Below, one piece after another: positions 1 through 7,804 of a DNA stretch of 64,000 nt (its first letter is position 1; every line of letters starts with the position of its first letter). The notes under the pieces were generated by a model that was not told where the DNA came from, did not search any database, and saw only the letters and a list, made by a program, of their open reading frames with translations. Origin of the DNA: an uncultured bacterium (GTDB taxonomy: Bacteria > Planctomycetota > UBA1135 > GCA-002686595); contig CALBMX010000108.1 of NCBI GenBank assembly GCA_937896235.1, forward strand, positions 1 through 64,000. The letters run 5' to 3'. The translations under genes were made by a program, and so were the position numbers.

Positions 1-135
1 TGAGCTCAAGGTAGAACGTCGGCGAATTCCCCTGGCAGGCCAGGAGCCGCGACGGACAAGCCCGCAGTGGTTCCGATCGTTGAGCTCAAGGTAGAACGTC
101 GGCGAATTCCCCTGGCAGGCCAGGAGCCGCGACGG
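1..135. repeat. 55-bp direct repeat at the 3' end of the TPR lipoprotein gene
   Basis: Bases 1-55 and 81-135 are identical (both begin TGAGCTCAAGGTAGAACGTC), separated by 25 unrelated bases. The right copy encodes the last residues and stop of the minus-strand TPR gene, and the left copy lies just downstream of that stop. This looks like a recent tandem duplication of the gene's 3' end. An assembly artefact cannot be excluded because the repeat touches the window edge. Confidence 0.85.
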
Positions 136-1087
136 GCAGGCCGTCATCCTTGAGGTTGTCGAGCTCGCGGCGGGCGCCGATGAGGTCGCCACTTTTGACA
201 AGGGCCCGGACCAGCTCCAGGCGGCGCGGACCCTCGTGGAGGCGATCGGGGATTCCGAACTCCTCCATTTGGATCAAACGATCGTGCTGTTGGGTTGCGG
301 CGCGCGCTTCGGATACGGCGCCAAGCTCCGCGTAACAGCTTGCTAGGCGGTACCAAGCTTCCGTGTCATTGGGACGGCTACCAGTGGCGTCTTGGAAGAG
401 CGTGAGGGCGCTCTCGTACTCTTCAAACTCAAAAAGCACTGCGCCTAGACGCAGCTTCAAGTGCGGTTGAAACGGATGTAATTCGAGGCCCTTCTCAAGC
501 GCCGCACGGCCGGCCTCGAGCTCACCAAGCTCCCAATAGGAGCTATACATCGGCCCTGCCAATCCAACGTCGTCGGGAGTTAGCTCCGTTAGATGTTCCC
601 AAATGGCTAGCGCATCCCTGTGGCGATTCTGGGCGGCGAGACCTGCGGCCGCCATCTTGAGGGCCAGTGAGTTACCAGGGGTTTGGCTAAGGCAAGTGCC
701 GAGGACGGCGAGGGATCTGTCGGGGAATAGGTTCGCAGAATAGGTGTTCGCCAGCTTGAGAAGCAGTCCTGTATCTTTTGGAGAAAGGCTGAGGCGCTCG
801 GTTAGTGCACGCGCGCGATCGATGGCTTGGCGCTGCTCCGCTGTTCCCGATTCCGTCGGGACTGCTGGTATTCCCGCGCCTGCTTGCAACTCTACGAGCT
901 GGGCTTCCCACGCATCGGGATTTTGGAGCTTCGGCCACGGCAAGCTGGACCCCGCCTGGGCCGCGAGGCCGACGGGGGGGTGAGGCACCGTCTCGCTGAC
1001 CACCTTGACGAGAGGGGGCTGCGGCTGGGGGGCCTCTCCAGCGTCCGAGCAAGAGGCAAGTGCCAAAACGAAGAGTGCGCGTCTCAT
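86..1087 (-). CDS. TPR-repeat lipoprotein
   Basis: The protein has 333 residues. It starts with a short lipoprotein signal ending in a lipobox (LALASC, Cys about 13), followed by a Pro-rich linker of about 50 residues. The rest is a run of tetratricopeptide helices, for example 'LALKMAAAGLAAQNRHRDAL' and 'AWYRLASCYAELGAVSEAR'. TPR lipoproteins of this kind usually act as scaffolds on the periplasmic face of a membrane; no enzymatic motif is visible. The ATG at 1087 places the signal peptide directly at the N-terminus. The last codons fall inside a 55-bp direct repeat, so the C-terminus may have been remodelled. The upstream neighbour is a transglutaminase-like lipoprotein on the same strand about 100 bp away, with no evident functional link. 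Confidence 0.85.
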   Translation of the reverse strand: MRRALFVLALASCSDAGEAPQPQPPLVKVVSETVPHPPVGLAAQAGSSLPWPKLQNPDAWEAQLVELQAGAGIPAVPTESGTAEQRQAIDRARALTERLSLSPKDTGLLLKLANTYSANLFPDRSLAVLGTCLSQTPGNSLALKMAAAGLAAQNRHRDALAIWEHLTELTPDDVGLAGPMYSSYWELGELEAGRAALEKGLELHPFQPHLKLRLGAVLFEFEEYESALTLFQDATGSRPNDTEAWYRLASCYAELGAVSEARAATQQHDRLIQMEEFGIPDRLHEGPRRLELVRALVKSGDLIGARRELDNLKDDGLPVAAPGLPGEFADVLP

Positions 1088-1189
1088 CGCTTTATCCTAA
1101 CCCGAATCGAATGGCGAGGTGAAATGGAAGCCGCCCGGCGCACCAGAATTCTGGAGCGCCGAGCGGCCAATAGAAGCGCAGAGATGGCT

Positions 1190-2188
1190 CTATAGGTTCG
1201 TGCGGGTAAACGCTTTGTCGACCTTGGAGCTCGGGAAACCGTTGACCTCAACATAGGGGTAGATGAATAAGTTCAAGCTCCCCGCTGCCGGTTCGGGGCT
1301 CAGAACGATGTCGCGGCCGCCGATCATCTCCAAGCGGTTCTCGTCGAGGTTTCCGAAAAAGAACTCGGCCTTATCGGGGTTCTTGTCAGCCTCTGAGATG
1401 TCAACCGGGCGCCAGCCTTCGCTCTGGTCGTAGAAGTAGGCCCAGCAGTGGTAGCCGCCGATGTTTCCGGTGGAGCCAGCGGCCTCACCGGCACCTGAAA
1501 TCGGAAAGCCCATGACAAAGCGAGCTGGGATTTCACGCGTGCGCGCAAGTCCCATGAAGTAGGAGTGGAAGTCCGTGCAGTTACCGTGGCGACTGTCGCA
1601 AGCCCACTCGGCATCGCCGCGGCCCCAAGAGCCGTTCGCTGGCTTTTCGTAGGTCATCCGATCAAGCGTATGGTCGTAGAGTGACCGCGCAATCGACATC
1701 GTTCCAGAGCCTCTTGAGACTTTGACCGAGGCGGACATCGCAGAGACTTTGCCGCCCATCGGAATCATGGAGTCCGTATGGAGACCCGCTGCGATTTCCG
1801 TTGCCGTTGCGGAGCCGCCGCCGGCCGTCGCAGTGCGCTTGACATCGAAGCTTACGGTAACCGACAGGTCCTCGCCCTTAGATTCAAGGTAGAGGGAGCG
1901 GCCGTCGCCAGACTGGAGTGCATTGATCAAATAGGGGTGACTAGCCACTACCGTAAGCTCGCCAATCTCTTGATCCACGGTGTTGCTTGGCAGGGGGAGC
2001 CACATGCGAATCTCGTCGTCCGGATTCTCGGCTGCGAGTTCGGCGTGGTAGTCGAACCGAAAGCTTCGCGAGGGTGCTTCGGTGTCGAATGCGACGTTGG
2101 TTGTGGCGGTCGTGGAAGGCATGCCAGTACAGGCAGCCATAAGTCCAAGCGCAGCAGTTAGCGCAAGGAGAAAGCTAGGCTTTTTCAC
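1190..2188 (-). CDS. Transglutaminase-like lipoprotein
   Basis: The protein has 332 residues with a lipoprotein signal (lipobox LMAAC, Cys20). The second half carries a transglutaminase-like cysteine protease core. Cys204 lies in 'HGNCTDFHSYF', His247 in 'GGYHCWAYF' and Asp263 in 'RPVDISEADKN', which is the spacing of the papain-like Cys-His-Asp triad in bacterial transglutaminase-like proteins. Such proteins cleave or cross-link peptides; the substrate is not predictable here. The N-terminal 150 residues look like a beta-sandwich placed before the catalytic domain. The start codon is GTG at 2188, chosen because it gives a complete signal peptide. About 380 bp of non-coding sequence lie upstream, so it is probably transcribed alone or together with the TPR gene downstream. 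Confidence 0.88.
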   Translation of the reverse strand: MKKPSFLLALTAALGLMAACTGMPSTTATTNVAFDTEAPSRSFRFDYHAELAAENPDDEIRMWLPLPSNTVDQEIGELTVVASHPYLINALQSGDGRSLYLESKGEDLSVTVSFDVKRTATAGGGSATATEIAAGLHTDSMIPMGGKVSAMSASVKVSRGSGTMSIARSLYDHTLDRMTYEKPANGSWGRGDAEWACDSRHGNCTDFHSYFMGLARTREIPARFVMGFPISGAGEAAGSTGNIGGYHCWAYFYDQSEGWRPVDISEADKNPDKAEFFFGNLDENRLEMIGGRDIVLSPEPAAGSLNLFIYPYVEVNGFPSSKVDKAFTRTNL

Positions 2189-2572
2189 TATGAAGAATCT
2201 CTCGGGGTTTCTCAGACTTCCGTTTCTCCAAGCGTTTTGGCCTGGAGCGGTGGGGGAAGGGAAAGTTAGCCCGGGATCCTACAGTTGATTTGATGGCCTG
2301 CCTAGTGCATGCCTGCAAGTTGCAGGGGGTAATGATGTAGGTCAAACAATGGGGATGCCTAGAGCCAAAAGAAGAGTTGGAGATCGTTTGTTCTGAGCCT
2401 CTCAATCTGCAAAATTGTGAGCTTTACAGGCTGAGAGGAGCCAAACAATGGTGGTGGCGATTAGCTACGGATGTGCCTCTCCGTCAGCTTAAAGCGCCTA
2501 TGCCGGGTTCGAACGGGCGTGGCCTGCGAGTGCGCTGCTCGGCTCCCATGGAGCTTGTCCCTAGGATTCGTG
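2189..2572. other. Intergenic region between EF-hand gene and transglutaminase gene
   Basis: This stretch of about 380 bp has no convincing gene. The listed ORFs through it are shadows of the EF-hand gene or have no protein-like character. A 7-bp inverted pair (CCTCTCA ... TGAGAGG, roughly 2398-2438) could be a weak terminator for the minus-strand EF-hand gene. The promoter of the transglutaminase gene is expected near 2200-2350, but no clear -35/-10 pair stands out. Confidence 0.4.
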
Positions 2573-3466
2573 CTAGCCGTCAAACGCGGCCAGCAGCTCC
2601 TCTGGGCTGAGCTTGCCGTCGGCATCTCTATCGAGGCCGGCGAGGATCGCAGAGGGGCGAACCACGGTGTGGGCGGAAAGGGAGAGCTGCTCGAGATCGT
2701 CCACGTCGATGAAGCCGTCGTTGTCCAGGTCCAAGCGTCGGAATGGAAGTACGGGGCCTTTGATCGTCGGCGGCTGAGGAGTGCCACCGGTGAAGTAGGG
2801 GCGAGGGGTTGTGCCTCCAAAGAGCTCTTCGATCGAACCCGCTTTTGCGCCCAGTGAGACGAGGCTTGCGGCATCCAAAATGTGAAGTGCGGCGAGGACT
2901 CCTTCCAGCTCGGGGGGCTCAACGGAGCCATTCTTGTTGAGGTCTAATTTCGCGAGGATCGCTGTCGGGGGAATCCCTGGAAAACCAAGGGCCGTCGAGG
3001 CGCTGGTGAGTTCAGCAAGGTTGAGCATGCCGTTGACGTCCTTATCGTAAAGGCCCACGAAAGCCTGGCTTGTGTTGGGCAGGGCCGTCACGGGTTGCAT
3101 GGATAATGGAACCGCACCCACGGGAACTTGGGTCACGGACTCAGGTGTCGGAATGCGGAACGATCCGACGCGCTTGAGTAGCAAGCGATAGCGTGTGTTG
3201 AATTCGTCTCGGGTAACTTGGCCGTTGTTGTCAGCGTCGTATTGGGCAAAGCCGTCGCGGTTCAAATGTAAGCTCGCCTCTGCCTCGCGATAGGAGATCC
3301 AGCCGTTCTCGTCGTAGTCGCACGTTGCGAAGTACTCGCCTTCTTGAGCGTCGAGGTTGGTCACCGGCTTCTCGGCTTGAGGCGCCTGTACCTGACCGCC
3401 ATCTTGGGCGAGAAGGACAGGGGCACAAAGGACGAACGCGTAGAGGGGGTGGTGGAGCTTGAACAT
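2573..3466 (-). CDS. Secreted EF-hand calcium-binding protein
   Basis: A signal peptide (MFKLHHPLYAFVLCAPVLLA) is followed by six EF-hand-like loops: 'DYDENGWISYRE', 'DADNNGQVTRDE', 'DKDVNGMLNLAE', 'DLNKNGSVEPPE', 'DLDNDGFIDVDD' and 'DRDADGKLSPEE'. Most keep the D-x-D/N-x-D/N-G pattern and a final acidic residue, so calcium binding in the envelope or outside the cell is likely. The ORF track extends to a TTG at 3502 that overlaps the lon stop. The internal ATG at 3466 is preferred because it starts directly on the signal peptide and has a weak GAAG about 9 bases upstream; the ATG at 3475 is an alternative. It follows the Lon-like gene closely and is probably co-transcribed with it. No enzymatic domain is seen. 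Confidence 0.85.
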   Translation of the reverse strand: MFKLHHPLYAFVLCAPVLLAQDGGQVQAPQAEKPVTNLDAQEGEYFATCDYDENGWISYREAEASLHLNRDGFAQYDADNNGQVTRDEFNTRYRLLLKRVGSFRIPTPESVTQVPVGAVPLSMQPVTALPNTSQAFVGLYDKDVNGMLNLAELTSASTALGFPGIPPTAILAKLDLNKNGSVEPPELEGVLAALHILDAASLVSLGAKAGSIEELFGGTTPRPYFTGGTPQPPTIKGPVLPFRRLDLDNDGFIDVDDLEQLSLSAHTVVRPSAILAGLDRDADGKLSPEELLAAFDG

Positions 3467-3498
3467 GAGGGGCATCTTCGGGGGCGTAGGTGGATTCG

Positions 3499-5313
3499 TC
3501 AAGAGGACGGGCCATTGCCTCTGGATTTGACGGGCTTTCCAACGCTTTTGGCAGCGCGGGCGTGGGGAAGACGATTCTTGGCACTCTTGGAGTGCACCTC
3601 CTCGTCTTTCCTCGGCATGAGAGCGATCTGAAAGACTTGATCGACATGATCCACCAAATGAACCGAGATATCTCCCAGAACATCTTGAGAGAGCTTGAGG
3701 ATGTCCTCTTCATTTCGACGGGGCACGATGACCGCGGAGTAGCCCATTCGAATCGCGACCAGGATTTTCTCGCGGAGTCCACCGACTGGAAGGACCTCGC
3801 CGTGCAGGGTGATCTCGCCGCTCATGGCGATGTCATTGCGCACGGGGATCTCGGTGAGCAGGGAGAGCAGGGCCGTTGCAATAGCGACGCCTCCCGAGGG
3901 CCCGTCTTTGGGGACGGAGGTCGAGGGGAAGTGCATATGTATATCGAGCTGCTCCAACGTACTGGGCTCGATGCCGATGGTGCAAAGCTGCGTGCGGACG
4001 TAGCTGATAGCCGTCTGGACGGACTCCCGCATCGTGTCGCCAACCCTACCGGTCAGAATCGTGCGGCCGTTTCCAGGCATCATGACGACCTCGACGGGGA
4101 GCAGCGCACCTCCGGCAGCGGTCCACGCCAGCCCCGTCGCGATTCCGACAGCCGGTTTGCGGCGAGAGATCTCGTCGTCTGCAAATGAGGGCCCGAGCAT
4201 TCCAAACAGGTCCTCATTTCGAATCGACAAACCCTCGCCCCTTTGAATGACGTGAAGGGCAGCTTTACGAGCTAAGGATTCGAGTAGCCTTCCCAAGTGA
4301 CGCGTCCCGGCTTCTTCAGTGTATTGGTAGATTAGACCACGTAGAGAGCCTTTGCTGATGCGGAGCTCTCCCGGGGTGAGCCCTGCGAACGACCGTGCCC
4401 TGGGGATCAAGTGCTTGCGGGCGATGCAGATCTTCTCCTCTTCGGTATAGCTGCCAAACTCAATGACCTCAAGGCGATCCAGAAGGTTCTCTGGGATCCG
4501 GTCCCGATCGACAGCTGTTGCCACAAATACACACTCGGAGAGATCAAAGGGAGTCCCAAGGTAGTGATCGTGGAACGCGGAGTTGTACTCGCGGTCGAGT
4601 ACGCGCAGCAGGGCGCCGGCGGAGTCTCCTGTGGGGCCGAGTGCAAGCTTGTCGATCTCGTCGATCAACAAGACGGGGTTCCTTGTCCCCGCTAGGTGGA
4701 GTCCAGCCAAGATCGCACCGGGCCATGCTCCGTCCAGGCGGTGGGGGCGTCCGCGAAGCTCTCGCTCATAGACGATCGAGCCCGCGTTGATCTCGACCAA
4801 TGCGCGACCTAGTGCCTCGGCAACGGCACGCCCCATGGACGTCTTTCCGGTGCCGGGCGGGCCGATAAAACAGAGGATAGCGCCGCGTCCGTGCCCACCC
4901 AGAATGCGGGCGGCCAAATGTTCGATGATGCGCTGCTTGACCTCGTCTAACCCGCAAAGTCTGGCGTCCAAGTCAGCAATGATCGAAGTCAGAGATGTGC
5001 GAGCTGCCTGCACTGCCTTCTTGCGTTGGCTACTGGGCTTGGCTGAGCGTAAAGCTGCATCGACTCCTAGGGCGGGCCAGGGTAACTCGAGCATCCACTC
5101 CAGCCAGTTCCGAGTACGAATCGCGTCGTTGGAGGTCGGTGGCGTGTGAACGAGGTGGTCGAGCTCTCGCTCGGCCGCTATGCGGGCCTTCTCGGGGAGA
5201 TTCGCAGCGGCAACGGCCAAGCGCAGCCTCTTTAGCTCGGCAACGGTAAGGCCGTGCGGGTCCTCCGAGGAGTCCAACGAGGTCATCGGGAGCGGGATGG
5301 GCGTATCACTCAT
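3499..5313 (-). CDS. lon: Lon-type ATP-dependent serine protease, short N-terminus
   Basis: The 604-residue protein has the LonA AAA+ and protease domains. Walker A is GPPGTGKT at 151-158, Walker B LLIDEID at about 215-221, and the catalytic dyad is Ser473 ('PKDGPSGGVAIATA') and Lys516 ('GGLREKILVAIRMG'). It degrades damaged or regulatory proteins in the cytoplasm with ATP. Ordinary LonA is about 780-810 residues. Here the globular substrate-binding N-domain is missing; only the helical segment just before AAA+ remains ('LEWMLELPWPAL', about 70-82). Its substrate choice may therefore differ from canonical Lon, and another full-length lon may exist elsewhere in the genome. Upstream lies the terminator of agcS, so this gene probably has its own promoter near 5320-5420. 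Confidence 0.93.
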   Translation of the reverse strand: MSDTPIPLPMTSLDSSEDPHGLTVAELKRLRLAVAAANLPEKARIAAERELDHLVHTPPTSNDAIRTRNWLEWMLELPWPALGVDAALRSAKPSSQRKKAVQAARTSLTSIIADLDARLCGLDEVKQRIIEHLAARILGGHGRGAILCFIGPPGTGKTSMGRAVAEALGRALVEINAGSIVYERELRGRPHRLDGAWPGAILAGLHLAGTRNPVLLIDEIDKLALGPTGDSAGALLRVLDREYNSAFHDHYLGTPFDLSECVFVATAVDRDRIPENLLDRLEVIEFGSYTEEEKICIARKHLIPRARSFAGLTPGELRISKGSLRGLIYQYTEEAGTRHLGRLLESLARKAALHVIQRGEGLSIRNEDLFGMLGPSFADDEISRRKPAVGIATGLAWTAAGGALLPVEVVMMPGNGRTILTGRVGDTMRESVQTAISYVRTQLCTIGIEPSTLEQLDIHMHFPSTSVPKDGPSGGVAIATALLSLLTEIPVRNDIAMSGEITLHGEVLPVGGLREKILVAIRMGYSAVIVPRRNEEDILKLSQDVLGDISVHLVDHVDQVFQIALMPRKDEEVHSKSAKNRLPHARAAKSVGKPVKSRGNGPSS

Positions 5314-5423
5314 TAGGAAACTCTTATCGGCGTTTCTGTGGACTTTCCATAGGCCGATAATGCTCTCTTTTCAGGCCCCAGGACGATGGAAGTCACGTTT
5401 CTCGTGCAACTTGGGCGGGCTTA

Positions 5424-5470
5424 GAAAAAAAGCGAGGGGGGTGCGCGATCCCTCGCACACCCCCCTCGCT
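5424..5470 (-). terminator. Rho-independent terminator of the AgcS-family gene
   Basis: A GC-rich inverted repeat (AGCGAGGGGGGTGCG against CGCACACCCCCCTCGCT, two-base bulge, loop about 8 nt) lies just beyond the agcS stop. In the minus-strand direction it is followed by a run of seven T (plus-strand A run at 5424-5430). This is a textbook intrinsic terminator for the leftward transcript. Confidence 0.88.
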
Positions 5471-5511
5471 CTCACGCTAGCAGGCGCTCTCGCCCTGTGC
5501 GTCTCGATGCC

Positions 5512-7410
5512 TTACGGGTAAGTTTTGAACTCACCAGCTTTGTACTTCTCCCAGTACTCGTCGAGCTTGACCCGGACCTTACCTGTGAGGAGGACAACTC
5601 CCAAGATGTTAGGTAGAGCCATGCCAAGGATCATCAGATCGCCAAACTCTAGAACGTTTGTTGCGGAGACGATCGAGCCTAAGAATACGAAGGTCAAAAA
5701 CAAACACTTGTAGGCAATGCTCGATGCGTCGCCGAACATCCAAACCCAGCACCGCTCGCCGTAGTAGCTCCACGAGATGATCGTAGAGTAGGCGAAGAAG
5801 AAGACCGCGACAGCGAGTAGCTTGGGGAACCAAGAGATCACGCCGCCCATGGCGAGCGAGGTGAGGACAGCTCCTTCATTACTGGAGATGGCGCTCTGCA
5901 TCGCGAGATCGGTGCCACCTTGTGCGTCATAGGCACCTGTGATCACGATCACGAGTGCGGTCATCGTACAGATGACCACGGTGTCGATGAAGGGGCCGAG
6001 CATCGCGACCGTACCCTCGCGAATTGGGAAGTCAGTCTTCGCAGCGGAGTGTGCGATCGCGGCCGAACCCGTGCCAGCCTCGTTGGAGAAGGCAGCGCGT
6101 TTGAAGCCTTGAACAAGCACACCCACAAGACCGCCAAAGCCAGCAGCCGGGGTGAATGCCCCGCTAAAAATGGTGCTAAAGGCGGCCGGGATTTCACCGG
6201 CCATTGACAGCAAGATAAAGATGCAGGCTAGGACGTAGACGCCACACATCAGGGGCACGATTTTCTCTGCAGTTGCTGCGATACGCTTGATGCCACCGAT
6301 GATGACGACGCCGACAAGTACGGTCATGAACAGGCCGTACATCCACTCGTTGCCTCTGAGCCATTCGAACTGTGAGGACATCAAACCCATCGATTGGTTG
6401 ACCTGGAAGGCATTTCCGCCGGCGAGGGATCCGCCAATGCAGAGGAACGCAAAGGAGTAGGCAAGGATCTTGCCTGGGATGGCGAGAGAGCTGGATACAT
6501 CCTTCAGACCTTCGGATAGGTAAACCATGGGGCCACCTAGCATGCGTCCGTCGGGGCGCTTTACGCGATACATCTGCGCGAGGCTACACTCGACAAACTT
6601 GCTGGACATGCCGAGGAAACCGGCACAAATCATCCAGAAGGTTGCGCCTGGACCACCAATGGATATCGCGATGGCGACACCGGCGATGTTGCCGAGTCCG
6701 ACAGTGGCGGAAAGGGCGGAGGTGAGCGCCTGGAAGTGGCTGACTTCGCCTTCGTCTGCGGGGTTGTCGTAAAGGCCGCGGGTCACGCCCAGCGCGTGCT
6801 TGAAGCCGCGGATGTTGATGAAGCCCATGCGAATCGTGAAGAAGATTGCGCCGAGCACAAGCCACAATACAGCAAAGGCAACACCTGGGCTGTAGGCGGC
6901 AAGGGTGACCTTTGTTACGGCGTCGTCTCCTTCGGGGACGGTAACGGCGAAGTTGCGTGATCCTTTGCCGTAATCGGCACTCAGGGACTCCTGGAGCGCC
7001 TTCATCTCAGCCTCGTTTAGAAGCCCCGCGGGTAGCTTCAGGGTTAGATTGGATTCGCTTGCATCCAGCTTGCCATTGGCATCGAGTTTTGCGACCAAAG
7101 CCGCCATTTCGGTGGCGGGGTCGGAGAGGTTGTTGCTGCTGACCTCGGCCGAATCTTCGATGTGAAAGAGGTCGTAAAATATATAACCGGCCAGGAAGCC
7201 GTTGACCTTTCCAAACGTGTCGTTGGCGCCATCGTTAAAGGCCTGCCACCAACCGCCATTCTCGTCCGCTGGCGGAGTCGCCTCTTCAGCAGCGGAGCTG
7301 ACATCGGTCGCCTCCGACGGGGCGGTTCCAAATGGTGTCGCTAGAGCCGTCGGTGCTAAGGAGCAGAGACTGGCGAGGAGGAGTGAGACGAGTGGGATCC
7401 GTCGGCGCAT
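5512..7410 (-). CDS. Sodium:alanine/glycine symporter (AGCS family) with N-terminal extension
   Basis: The 632-residue protein matches the AGCS family of Na+-coupled amino acid carriers. Family signatures include 'GLGNIAGVAIAISIGGPGATFW' (excerpted region), 'FSNEAGTGSAAIAHSAAKT' and many hydrophobic segments from about residue 170 onward. It should import alanine or glycine across the inner membrane. Family members are usually about 450-550 residues. This one has about 170 extra N-terminal residues: a signal peptide (MRRRIPLVSLLLASLCSLAPTALA) and an acidic periplasmic segment that contains 'LDANGKLDASES', a short Asp-rich loop. The role of the extension is unknown. The ATG at 7410 gives the complete signal peptide. 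A strong terminator follows, and the upstream region is shared with a divergent FG-GAP gene. Confidence 0.92.
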   Translation of the reverse strand: MRRRIPLVSLLLASLCSLAPTALATPFGTAPSEATDVSSAAEEATPPADENGGWWQAFNDGANDTFGKVNGFLAGYIFYDLFHIEDSAEVSSNNLSDPATEMAALVAKLDANGKLDASESNLTLKLPAGLLNEAEMKALQESLSADYGKGSRNFAVTVPEGDDAVTKVTLAAYSPGVAFAVLWLVLGAIFFTIRMGFINIRGFKHALGVTRGLYDNPADEGEVSHFQALTSALSATVGLGNIAGVAIAISIGGPGATFWMICAGFLGMSSKFVECSLAQMYRVKRPDGRMLGGPMVYLSEGLKDVSSSLAIPGKILAYSFAFLCIGGSLAGGNAFQVNQSMGLMSSQFEWLRGNEWMYGLFMTVLVGVVIIGGIKRIAATAEKIVPLMCGVYVLACIFILLSMAGEIPAAFSTIFSGAFTPAAGFGGLVGVLVQGFKRAAFSNEAGTGSAAIAHSAAKTDFPIREGTVAMLGPFIDTVVICTMTALVIVITGAYDAQGGTDLAMQSAISSNEGAVLTSLAMGGVISWFPKLLAVAVFFFAYSTIISWSYYGERCWVWMFGDASSIAYKCLFLTFVFLGSIVSATNVLEFGDLMILGMALPNILGVVLLTGKVRVKLDEYWEKYKAGEFKTYP

Positions 7411-7804
7411 GGGAAAATCGGGGATTAGAGGCTGGGCTACAGGGGGAGCGGGGGGAGAACGTAGCTTGCAGGGGCGTAAATCTCACGGTCAAAATTCCGG
7501 CACTCGAATGGCTTCCCGGGCTAGGGGGGAGTTTAGAGGGGCGGTTTGGGAGTAAAGATGGGGTGAAATGGGGAATGGGGTCCCCTCTAAGGTGTTCTAG
7601 ATCGATTGAGGTGGCATCCGCCATTTGTTCAAACACCAGGATCCATCTTCCCTTAAATAAAGAGAATCGTTTCGAGGGCGAGCCTCCAGAAAAGCTCCTT
7701 GAGGGTACGATAAGTGGTATTGAGAGGCCTGTGAGTCACCTTGATCCGGCATGCATGTTCCCCTCCCGCTTCCGCTCCCTGCACCTCTTGCACGTGTTGG
7801 CTCC
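7411..7804. other. Divergent intergenic region
   Basis: About 390 bp separate the leftward AgcS-family gene and the rightward FG-GAP gene. ORFs in it are shadows without family resemblance. It must hold two divergent promoters. A/T-richer patches occur around 7650-7670, but I cannot assign -35/-10 elements with confidence. Confidence 0.35.

Noticed and set aside
2505-2530. GGGTTCGAACGGGCG resembling a tRNA T-arm
   Set aside because: The element is an 8-bp palindrome (GTTCGAAC) and neither strand gives a paired T-stem or a cloverleaf.
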